Positions 1-10,300 of a stretch of 21,537 nt of DNA are shown piece after piece; the first letter of the stretch is position 1; the number at the start of each line of letters is the position of its first letter. Under the pieces are notes generated by a model. It was given only the letters and a program-made list of their open reading frames with translations. It had not been told where the DNA came from and ran no database searches. The DNA comes from Branchiostoma floridae (taxonomy: Eukaryota > Chordata > Leptocardii > Amphioxiformes > Branchiostomatidae). The stretch is taken from the NCBI RefSeq assembly GCF_000003815.2, contig NC_049985.1, positions 9,267,094 through 9,288,630 of the forward strand, written 5' to 3'. A program made the translations under genes and the position numbers.

Positions 1-3000
1 TCCATCATATCATCCATATTAAGGGCAAATTGCCAGGCATGATAAGATAAGAGTAAGAGCAGTGCCTGGTTTGTTACTGATGTTTTTCAAAATATCATCT
101 CTAGGAACAAGGTTAACATAATGAAAACAACACCACGGACACTTGTGCTGTGCATCACATGGTGCGCCGTACTGTTATTACGTTCGTCAAGAAGGTTATG
201 TTTTTGGCAGTGTTCATGTATGCGTCAGTGAGAATGATAACTCAAAAAGGTCTGGATGCATTGTCATGATAATTGGCCTGGGACCTCAAAATATCTAGAT
301 TTTGGGCACACCTAGCGGCTTTCTATGGTGCTACAGCAGAACTTCCAATTTTGATATCTAGTGTTTTGAACAAGCTATGGCTATGGTTTATTGTTGGTGA
401 GTAGCTTTTGTGATCAGAGTTTTTTATGGGTTTAGAAGGAAAGAAAAGTGCGTAATTGACAAAATTGACGATATTTAACAATCAATGTCACAATGAAACA
501 ATCCAAAGAAAATGCTGAAAAATGCAAGACTTTCAGAAAATAGGTCAGGTGAATTTAAACAAAGGAGCACAAACACTACAGCTGTCTGGTATTTGTACAA
601 TATAGAAGTAGGTTATATCAACAAAAACTATCAACATTATGAAAAAAACTACTTATACTCAAATCACCATCACTGACTGCTGAATATATATAAGAAATGC
701 ACAGTTTACCTAGCATAGCAACAGTCACGGCAAAAAGGCAGAAGTACATAGCAGAGTAATAGCTTTGCATTCAAAAGTATGGAGGTAAATCAGGATACAG
801 CCTTAGCTGTTCCACAAAGGATTTGCTGAACCAACAAAAGTTACATCTGCATATGTTCAGTAAAATCGTCACTTGATAGATGGAAGGCCTACCTTGTCTG
901 TCATGGTCATCTTTAGTATATCTATAAAGGTGTTCCAGTGAAACAGACAAGTCGGAAACTGCTGACTTTATACAAATATTGTGGTCTGGTATGAGGAACT
1001 AGACAGGACTGTACCATCTACAAATGAAAGAGGAAGTTGACGTCATGTCAACAAAGATGTTGGTGTTTCAGACATTTTATCTACTTCAATACAATTACGA
1101 CAACGAAAATTCTTCCTTTGAAAAACTTTGAAAGGAGGCTTTATGCATTTCAACCTCTAAGTTCATTTCTGAAGACAAAAATTATATCAAAGCTGCTAAC
1201 TTGCCAGCAATAACTTTAATTTCAAAGGCAAGCTGAACAAATTAGCAAAAGTGCAGAAGACTTTCTTATGCTAGTTCACCTTTATACATGGTATAACCTT
1301 TATCTGTTGTATTGAAAAAAACAAGGTATTACTTTTATTAGGGATATCAAGTCAATGTGCTTTCATATTACAATATTTTCCAAATAAACCATAATCTGTC
1401 AATTTGATATCCATTATTACCTTGTTGTTAAATACAATAGATATAGTTTACACTGTGCATAAAGGTTAACTAGAGCTATGTAAATCTGTTTTACAGCTTT
1501 TATTCACTTATTTTTATGGCATCTTTAATGAGAGCCTACCTGTAGTGCTTACTGAGAACTGCGTCATTTACCCATGGGGGAGGGATGCAAACAATTTAGA
1601 TGACTTACAATGTCTTGAGACACCTCATCAAAAATACATAAAAGTAAAACTTTATGGTACCGGTATTTGAAAGGAAAGGAAAGGAATGCCATGGGATGAG
1701 CAGAAGCAGTGAGAAGCTAGAATAAACTTAGACAGCAACACGACATAGAAGTTGAAATAAAGCAAGAAGGTTAGCATCCATCCACTTCATACAGTGTAGT
1801 AGAACACATATCTGTGAACAACACTGTGGTCATATCTGTGGTCACGTGTACTGTCCAGTCCAGCTCTGGTGAATGTGGGGAATGGATCAGACATTCTTCA
1901 GCGACTGGCCAGACTGTGGTCAAACAAGTCAGCAATGTCAGAGAACTGAAGACGGCTGTGAGGGGGGAAAATCGCAGGCTGAATTCAAGGAAAATCCATC
2001 CACTTACTTCAGAGTCAGACTCCTCCATGACCAGACCTCAGTGTGAACAGCCGGCTAACCTCAGAGACCATCAGTTTACATACACCAGGCAACTTTCTGA
2101 CAAGGACTATTGATCATGACCTCTGCCCTCTACAGACAGCTGGGACAAGCATAATGTGGGGACAGGAAACCTGTGTTCTCCTCTTTGTTGTATCAGGGTT
2201 GTTCAATGTTGCTGACTTGTGCCCCTTGCAGGGACTGTTGCCTGTCCTTCAGTTGAAGGACCTGTGAGACCATGAACACATGGCAGCTCTGCCGTCTGAT
2301 AACTAGACTCTCAGAATGCACCGTAACTCGTGAAAGATTTGCAACACTGTTATGTTATCGGTTCTAGTCATCTCCTCTCTACTGTAACAACTCTCCACAA
2401 TGCATACTTGACTCTTGCACAAGTGCAGGTTTTCATACCAGACAGACACCTTGGTCACTACCTGTAAGCCGTTTCCTTTCAAGATCCCTATCTGAGTTTG
2501 TACATTCAGATCTTCCAAATCAACAGTCTGGCAAGTTGTTGTTTACCAAAGGGGCACTGGAGCATAGGTGGACAATCAAAACACACCCAGTTGTAGGTAC
2601 GGAATAACAAACCTATAGTACAATCCTACACTCAAGCAAACTGATGAAAAATGTCATGGAATATTAATAACCACAAATTTCTTACCAAAACAAGCTGGAG
2701 TTAAGTATGGTGCAAGGTACACAGGTGCCACATTAAAAAGTCTGCAAATAAACTTGAAGAGATATACAAACTTGAAATTCTTACCTGGAAAATCCAAGAC
2801 CCCTTTTCAACTTCTGAGGCTTTTTCAAACTTGGTGAAAGTTAGACGCATCTTTCTTAGTGGAGGTAGCAACACCCAACAGAAAACATCCGTTAAATCTT
2901 TTAACACTGCAGGAGGAGGTATGCGGACATTTCCACCTGACTGGTGACTTGTTAATGACTCGAAAACAACTTTTCACCCAGGTATAACCAGAAGACCCCC

Positions 3001-6000
3001 TTATCCTCAAACATCCTGAAAACAAGTCATTGAACCCTTGATGATGAAAGAACAGGAAATCAGATATGCGTTCAGTGCCCTTTGACCAGTGAAACATATA
3101 CGGCCAAGGATGTATGGACTTTTTTTCACTTACAAATAATGCTCAAGCCAAGTGTAGGTTCATATGTTTACATCTATAAAAGTCATAAACCCGGGTGTAT
3201 TTAACAGCTGTTCATTAACACTCTTCACCTGCTGTAAACAGAATAATTAGAGAGGTTGTTCAGGTGAAACAGGTCAGTGACACAGAAACCGTTCCCAGCA
3301 CGTGCGTCACCGTACAGCCACTCGCCTTTGTTCCTTCACCTCAACAACAACAACAACCTGTACAGGTTAACACAGTTCAGACGGTGTTCGCTTCCTGACC
3401 AGTATTTACTCGGAGCTTCCAATGTCTCTTTGTTGTTGTCTCTCTGGGTTGTGGTTTCCCACAGATCTGTTATGCTGGCTGTATGTCATAGCCAGGGTCC
3501 ATATTCATGCACAAATTCCTTACACCATGGGTATATCTATGCAAGATAGACATTTGTGGGCATATCAGTCAGTATAACTCATGGTTGTTTGCTTTATTGA
3601 TTTTATTTATCAAGACCTACTACTAACTTCTTGGTGCACAACAAGCTATATTGTTTTGATGACAAGCATGCTAACAACAGAACAAGACCATTTCTACCTG
3701 CCTACCTAGTCCCTTGTTGACCTCCAGGTCGTTGGGGGGGGGATTAGGTAGCCATGAAGTATACCAAGAAGTTGTAAACAAGTTTTGGTTTGAACAGTGC
3801 ATGGCTTGCATACCTGCCAAGTCTCCTGGTTCCTATAGTGTTGTGAAAGTTTCTCAACTTTGTAAGTTGTAATGGTCTAAGCAATCTTTATTGATTTTTT
3901 TCATACTATGTAAGCCAAAAGGTAGAGACAGATGATCACTTTCAAAGTTTATTTACAAAATGATTTGAAGGTGTTAAATAGTATGATAAAGTTAAGGTGT
4001 GGCTCTTTGGCAGTGTTAATATAATTTCAGATCACCAGCCACCTTTCAAAACATGTACCAACTCAAAACCAATTGAAAAATTAAACAATTTCAACCCAGC
4101 GAGACGTAACTGTCAGATTGATCTTGTGGAAACTCCAGTCCAGGTAATTAACTTCCAAGGAAATTACCCTCTGTCATACCTACTGTAAATTACTCGAAAA
4201 ATAATTTCAGAGGGCTTACCATATAGCATTACATTGCCTCCTTGTACGAGCAAACTGTTAGTGTGACTGATGCATCTCATATAAATCGTAAATGGCCCGC
4301 ATATTCTGTTGATAGTAGCTAGTGACGTAATTCAAATGATCCAATACAGATGCCTCATACATTTGTATCAATCTTCCAAGAATGATTCCTCCGTGTAGTT
4401 TTGCCAGTACCACAGTGTAAAAACTTACAATTCACAAATAGAGGCTACCTTTTATCTGTTCCCTTTTGTGAATATATTGTTAATGTGTCTCTCGCACACG
4501 ATTGCTCAGTTTATGGGTCACTTATCCATTATTGATTATTTCTCTGGGCAAGGCAATCACAAGTAGATTATCAAGGAAAGCACACTGCAATAAACCTGCA
4601 CAACCTCAATTTCCATAATTTGTAGAAATGGTACTCGGGTTTGGGTGGTTCAATGTAATTTCCATTGGGATACTTTAAAAATTGCCTAGGAAACATTAAA
4701 AGATGAAAAAAAAAATAGATATCCAATAGAAAGCAGCCAACTTTTCAAATTGCCTCCATGCTAAAATTTACAACAGGGCACTACATATGGACAAATGGAT
4801 TTCTAAATGGTATCCAAACAATGCCAGGAGTTCACCAAGATTGGATCAATGATTTTAGAAAAGCAATGATTGCCCAGCAGTATATCACCCAGGGCTGACT
4901 GCCCTTGAATGGTTGGTGCACAAGCTGCTGATAAAAGTCATTACCTCCTCTAATGGATAAGGGAGGCCTTTTGTAAATACTGGCAGCCACCTTTGAAAAT
5001 TGAATTGAATTCTAACCCATTGAATGGGTATAACAACAAAACACATGATCTTGAGCCACCCCAAAGATTCACTTTGGAAAGATAAGCTCTTTTGAGGGAA
5101 AATGTACTCTAGACAAACAAAGAGGCAAAAGATAGTAACCCAGATAAAAGTTTGGTTTAAAGAAATACAATACTGGTATTGTTACTTCATCAGACAATGG
5201 CAAATGCTCCTTTCTTTTCTTTTTTGACGATTCAAAGTCACAAAGTGGAACTGATGATGCTGACATAATTTGACTACATTTTAAGTTATCATAGGAACTT
5301 CTATGCTGTGCAAGAGTTTTGGGATTTACTTTTGAATGCTTCTTAAACCCCAGAGGGATACAAAAATGTCAGGATGCAATTTTACCAGATACACTTTCCA
5401 CATTTCATCGCCTCTCGTTCTCAATTCAGTATCAAAGCATTTCCCATAGGTCAGACCGTCAAACACCTTCTTACATCTGCCTGGGCTGATTCAGGGAGGT
5501 GACACTTATCAAATTATCGATACATCAGTCTCAGGATGGTGTAAAGTGGGGCAAAGGCACGTGGCCAAAGCTCAACACCAGTGTGAGAGCAAACAAATTT
5601 CATAACTAATATTTACTCTGAGTCTGAGCAGGTCTACAGATTGTCTGAGGCAAAACAACATGTTTTGGCAAAACAATTGCCTGTCATTCTTGTTCAAACA
5701 TGTTGAATGAATAATAGGAAACCTTCATGATGAATGAAAACAGGTGAGGTGAGGTATGATGTAATCAAAAGGATGCAGTGGTTGTTTACTGTAAGGCACT
5801 CACCAACACATGTCACTATTCCCAACTTTATTATCTACTTGCTGATAAGAGGAATCAACAAAATCCCACCGCCCCAGGTAGAGCACCCTGGACAGCCACA
5901 CAATAGGTACCTGGGGTGTATTGCTCAAAGGGGAGGAGTCTATTTCACAAGCAAACAAAGAACAATAACAAATGCCGGTATTGAAAGGCTCCTGTATGGT

Positions 6001-6133
6001 GACGAGTTTCACAAGTTCTAACATGCAACGTTATGACTCTAACAATTTTATAAGAATCTGAGCTCTGGTGAACACATGAAAATATACAGAATGAACACAT
6101 TTTCTAGTAAATATTAATAATTTCTAGGCTCAC
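1..6133 (-). other. Intron 1 of the TBC1D1/4-like gene (left part beyond window)
   Basis: This long AT-rich stretch lies downstream (minus strand) of the donor GTGAGC that ends the TBC1D1/4-like first coding exon. I looked for the next exon, which should continue the PTB domain with an isoleucine/serine-rich helix and then a cysteine-glycine-lysine beta-strand, and found none. The open frames here, for example the two opposed ones near 1771-2113, show no recognisable domain and overlap on both strands, so they look like chance. Visible features are a CAA microsatellite near 3341-3356, a G run near 3734-3742 and an imperfect foldback at 3625-3773. The intron is therefore at least 6.1 kb, in keeping with the long first introns of this family. 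Confidence 0.6.
3625..3773. repeat. Imperfect nested foldback element
   Basis: AACTTCTTGGT at 3625-3635 is repeated inverted as ACCAAGAAGTT at 3763-3773. Inside it, CTACCTAGTCCC at 3702-3713 pairs with GGGATTAGGTAG ending at 3751, with one mismatch. Two nested inverted pairs within 150 bp suggest a decayed MITE-like foldback. No second copy is in the window and no clear target-site duplication is visible. Confidence 0.3.
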
Positions 6134-6679
6134 CTTTTCTGAGTCGTGTGCCTCAAACGCATGGAATGCGAAGGGCGAATCTGAAGATTCTCTGGTCAGG
6201 TATGCAAAGCAGTTCGGGTAGTGCAGATTCCTGGCCATTCTGGCGACTTGTTGGAGTTTGTGTTCGAAGAGAAGGCCGTTGTCTTCCCCTTGGAGCGAGC
6301 CGCGGACGGTGGACTTGGTGAGCTGCAGAGAGATTTCTTGACGGGATGGTCCGCTGGTTCTTCTCAGCTCCGCAACGACCCATGGCAACATCGGCGACGT
6401 GTAGCGACGGTCGAGAACACACTTCCCCAAGTACCATAGCCGAAACGGGCCTTTCTTGGTCGCCTTATCATTGGGATGATCTGGGACGATCGGGCTCGTC
6501 GGACTGAGGGGCGAAGGTGTTCCCGGCTCGGAGTCCCCCGATTCTGGGTCCTGTTTGGTCGGGCTCCGCATGCCGTCAGGATCGGGGGCCGCCGAAGGAG
6601 AGCCACCGTCCCCTTCAATCAGCGAGCAGATGCCGCTGTCGGCTGATTTTCGGTTGACGATGGACGCCTTGTCGTCCAT
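6134..6679 (-). CDS. TBC1D1/TBC1D4-like Rab GTPase-activating protein, first coding exon (partial gene)
   Basis: TBC1D1 and TBC1D4 (AS160) are GTPase-activating proteins for Rabs that control GLUT4 vesicle traffic under Akt and AMPK signalling. The exon encodes residues 1-182. Residues 1-75 are a Ser/Pro/Asp-rich, probably disordered extension. From residue 78 the N-terminal PTB domain begins with FRLWYLGKCVLDRR (79-92) and SPMLPWVVAELRR (95-107); the family signature PMLPWxxAExRR is nearly perfect. It continues with FEHKLQQVARMARN and CFAYLTRE. The exon ends in phase 0 at GAA AAG followed by GTGAGC, exactly where the human proteins continue DPSQ-VPDVISS. The start ATG has A at -3 and G at +4. 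The second PTB, the calmodulin-binding region and the TBC domain are outside the window. The exon cannot tell TBC1D1 from TBC1D4; a single pre-duplication gene is likely. It is richer in GC and CpG than its flanks. Confidence 0.9.
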
Positions 6680-7262
6680 TTTTCTTCCTCGAAGGATCCT
6701 GAAGAGAATCCCGCTATCCCTGTTGGAAAACGTGAGCAGAAAGCGCTGATCAAATTTTGAAAATTTCAGCCCAATCCGCCATGATGAATAATGATGTCAT
6801 GTCCCAGGATCAGCTGACCAATCTCGGCCCCAGGGTGCAGAATCGATGTTACAAAGAAGGGCAATAGCCCGGCAAGTGTGACAATCAAAATAATGACATA
6901 ACACGAGCCATATAGCTATTCCTGCCCGATCTTTGAACAGACAATCATTACATGGCAATGTCAGAAAGATAATCGCAAATCTAATGTCTCACCTCGTACC
7001 CAGATCCAGCTGACCGACTTTCCCTTTGCGGGGGTTGTTCATTTATACTACACAAATGCCTTTAGAATAACTTTTAGAATGTGTTACATGCATCTATATA
7101 TAAAGAAAATTATTCATATACATGTATTTCATGGGAAAAAGTATAACCATTCAGCATAAAAGAATTGCATGTTTGTTGAATCTGTAGGAATACAACTTTT
7201 CAGACCCTGACTAGGATGATTAAATCATTTTCCCGCCGCTGGGCTTGGTGGGAAATTTCAAC
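6680..7262. promoter_or_regulatory. Bidirectional promoter / 5' UTR interval between TBC1D1/4-like and UCHL3
   Basis: Only 583 bp separate the start codons of two divergent genes, so both transcription starts and both 5' UTRs must lie here unless distal 5' exons exist. Visible candidates are a YY1-like ATGGCGGA on the minus strand at 6782-6775, a CRE-like TGATGTCA near 6791 and an AT-rich TATATATAAA at 7095-7104, about 160 bp from the UCHL3 start. On the minus strand TTTTCCAACAG just upstream of the TBC1D1/4-like start could be a 5' UTR splice acceptor. None of these elements is proven by sequence alone. Confidence 0.6.
6750..6782 (-). other. Upstream ORF in the TBC1D1/4-like 5' region (10 codons)
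   Basis: On the minus strand ATGGCGGATTGGGC opens a 10-codon frame that ends in TGA at 6750, 70 nt before the main start codon. Its ATG is embedded in the ATGGCGG core of a YY1-like site. It would reduce translation of the main frame only if transcription starts upstream of 6782. Confidence 0.35.
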
Positions 7263-7310
7263 ATGGCGGACGAAAAGCAGAGATGGCTTCCGCTGGAATC
7301 CAATCCAGAG
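7263..7310 (+). CDS. UCHL3: UCHL3 coding exon 1 (residues 1-16)
   Basis: This exon encodes MADEKQRWLPLESNPE and ends GAG followed by GTAAAA, phase 0. The RWLPLExNPE motif is the N-terminal strand of UCHL3. The start codon lies inside ACATGGCGGAC, a YY1-like site. Confidence 0.95.
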
Positions 7311-10300
7311 GTAAAATTTACAAAAATTTTCTCCAATAAGCTCTGGTTGTACTTTCTCAAAAATTGTAGCTTCGATTTAAGCGTCCAATTTGCTAACTAA
7401 ATCGTCGCCTTCTTGTATTTTCAGGTGATGAACAAGGTGAGAAAGTGTGCCGTTACCTCATTTTTGTCGTCTGGTCACGCACGCTGCGGTCTCGTGTCCC
7501 AGTAAAACGCCCTGCTGCATGTAACGTCTCTCAGGTGAAGCTTCTAGAACCTGTCGCTTGAATGGCAGTACTCTGTGGGAATGGTGAAGCAAAATGAGGG
7601 GCACAGCACAGTTCTGACTGACATTGCCTAGACTGTACGTAACCCGTGCAGCATGTTTGAACATGTGGTTTTGGGTGGGGGTGGGCAGACTGAAACCATG
7701 AGTCATCCTTCTAAAAATTGTCCCAAAAACGGAAGTTAGAATTCCCCTGTCTGGAAGCGGACAGACTATCGTTTTTCGTCTCCACTGACCATGCTAGAAC
7801 GGAAATGTTTTTGCAATGAAGTCATACTCTACTCTACTCTTTTTCTTTATTTCTTTGGAGGTGATTTGTTGTCAGTCCAGCACCATGGACAGCTTCAATG
7901 GGTACTAGGCAGCAAGTAATGCAATCTATTGTCATCCTTGGTGAACTGGTATCAATGGGACAAAAGTAGTCATAGTGAATGAGGACATCTGTGAGGATTG
8001 CTTGAGATTGTTGTATAGAATCTATAAAATCCTAAATGCTGAGAAGGACGAGCATTATATTATGTGGATCAAGTATCGATAAGTATAATGATAGATCGTC
8101 ACCATTCTCACATTGCTGCATAACCTTGCAAATCACATCAGCGTTCATGTGCTGATAATCAATGACAATGGTGAAGGTTCAAGCCACATTCAGTTGTCAG
8201 CAATTCTATTCCCTATGATAGGTTGTTTGCTGATATTTGCAAAACTACTGGTTTGACATTAACTTGAAAATTTGCCTAACAAAAAATATAACATTTTATT
8301 GAGCCTCAGAGCCAAATTGTCAAGCCATGTCAATACCATGGGCAGACTTATGCACCAACGGACCAAGCAAATGTTGAGTTAATGTAAATAAGTCAGCTGA
8401 TAGAGTGTTTGGTAGAGGCCTGGACAAAAATGATGCATATTTTCAGCATATGGAAGTAAGCTTGTTGCCTGCCACACCCAGTTTCAAAGAGAAGGTGCAC
8501 ATAATGGTATCTGGTCCATTGGCCATGGTGTAAAAGCATGGCTTAGATAAGTTACAATTCTGTTTAAAGAAAGGGAACATCCTTCAAAAAAAGTTTCCTT
8601 CTACCAAAACCAAACTTCAGGTACCAAAGTACAGGTAATGCTCAAACATGCTTTGACCTATCTTATGTCTTACTCTACTATAACAGTTGATGCAAAAACG
8701 AAGTTGAACCTTCGTTATCATACATTGTATCAATCAGCTCCTGTCCATGTGTACTGTACTACATGTTTTGGGCAAAAAACAAGGCTTTAAGCAACAACAA
8801 AGGAATATTGCACAAGAGAAGTTTAACCTTGCAAAATAGCATAATAGATTACATCATTCCTTCAATAAACATGGATGATGTCATGATTTGTCTGTTGCTG
8901 TTATGGACTTGTGTGGACATGTGGCAGACTAAATTTAGATGTCTTCCTAAACATTGACTTTTGTCAGTTGTACTTGAAAACATGACCTCATGCTGACCAG
9001 TGGAAAAACCAACACTGACCATCAGGTTGTCTCAGTGGCTTCCGCATGACACACTGTGTTTTTGTCACGTCACTATTAAAACAACTCCCGTCCCATGGCA
9101 AAAGAAACAACGGGTAGACGAGACAGCACATCCACTTAATGTAGCAATCATGCAGAATTCTTGATAAAAAAACTTGGTTCCTGGCCGCAGTCATGTCTCA
9201 ACATCAGTCATGTTTTTTAGTCCATTGTCTACACAAAAAGTCACAAATATCTGTATATCTAAGCTTTGTACATGATGTTATCAATACAGCAAATGTTTGC
9301 AAAAACTCACCCTTCATGGCAATCACAAAAGGTACTTTGAAATAATGTTGTGTGCCGCCAGTTTGGCTTTCATTTTCTGTTTACACACATTGATTACAGG
9401 GAATGAAGTTTTTACATGGCTATCTGTGTCTCTTACGTCGATGAAGGTTAGACATCCAGGTAATAAGATATGCCAAAAGCAGTTACTCAAGCAACTGGAT
9501 ATGGTTTTGGAAACTGTCAGACGTTTCAACTAGCATCCACTAGTCAGTGAAACTGACAAAAACTAGTGGATGCTAGTTGAAACGTCTAGCCGTTTTCAAA
9601 ACCATACCCAGTTGCTTGAGTAACTGCTTTTTAGCATATCTGTGTCTACTGGTAGCAACACAACTTTCTTGAACTTTCTGCTCTGATTCAATCTGAAAAT
9701 TTAACCCTGTCTACTGTTATTTTTGGCAGCCAAGTAAATCTTTGCAAGTCTCTCCTACTTTTCCATGTAAAAATATTTTGTTAGTCTTACCTCTGAAGTC
9801 TGAAATGTTCCAGATGTATGTAGCCTTGAGTTGGAAGCAGGGCTTACCTGGCTGTTACCTCCCTAAACCACAGCTGAAGTCTTTGTAAGCTGTAGGATTG
9901 TGGGCACAGCTTAGTTCAGTGCTTTCCAGTTGGCAGATGGTGCTCAAATGAGTTGAATGCCCTGAAAGTGGAGCAACACTCCAGAAGGGTTGCATGGGTG
10001 GATCAATAGAACAAGGGCAGGAATGATGTCACAGCCTTGCATTGTTTTGTGTAGGGATTCAATTTCAGTATCTTCAGCCTTGAGTGAGCACGTACTGGAT
10101 ACCATGACAACTATGATTTGTTTATGGATGTTGGAACAGTGCCTAATTGACAGTATATTTACAGATAACATGAACATGTACATAGCCCGATATGAGATCA
10201 TAATATGATGCAATCTAAGTTAAGGTATGATGATGATTTGAATTTGATTTGTCATATTTCTGACCGTTGGCTACTTTCTCATTGAAAAACTAATCATGTA

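Noticed and set aside
1771-2113. Two overlapping open frames on opposite strands in the left intron
   Set aside because: Neither shows a domain, good splice sites or coding-like composition; overlap on both strands fits chance.
2701-3097. Minus-strand frames as further TBC1D1/4 exons
   Set aside because: No similarity to the rest of the PTB domain, second PTB or TBC domain, and no suitable acceptor in phase 0.
3277-3549. Plus-strand 90-codon frame near the CAA repeat
   Set aside because: Composed partly of a microsatellite, no recognisable protein, inside an intron of the opposite gene.
5872-5916. Short inverted repeat CCCCAGGTA / TACCTGGGG
   Set aside because: Only 9 bp with a 27-bp spacer; expected by chance in this length.
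5734-6024. Opposed frames just downstream of the TBC1D1/4-like exon
   Set aside because: Intron sequence directly after the donor; no family match.
9297-9533. 78-codon plus-strand frame with MKVRHPGNKICQ
   Set aside because: It lies in a repeat; the same peptide appears in the other family-B copy at 16344, so it is repeat-derived, not a gene.
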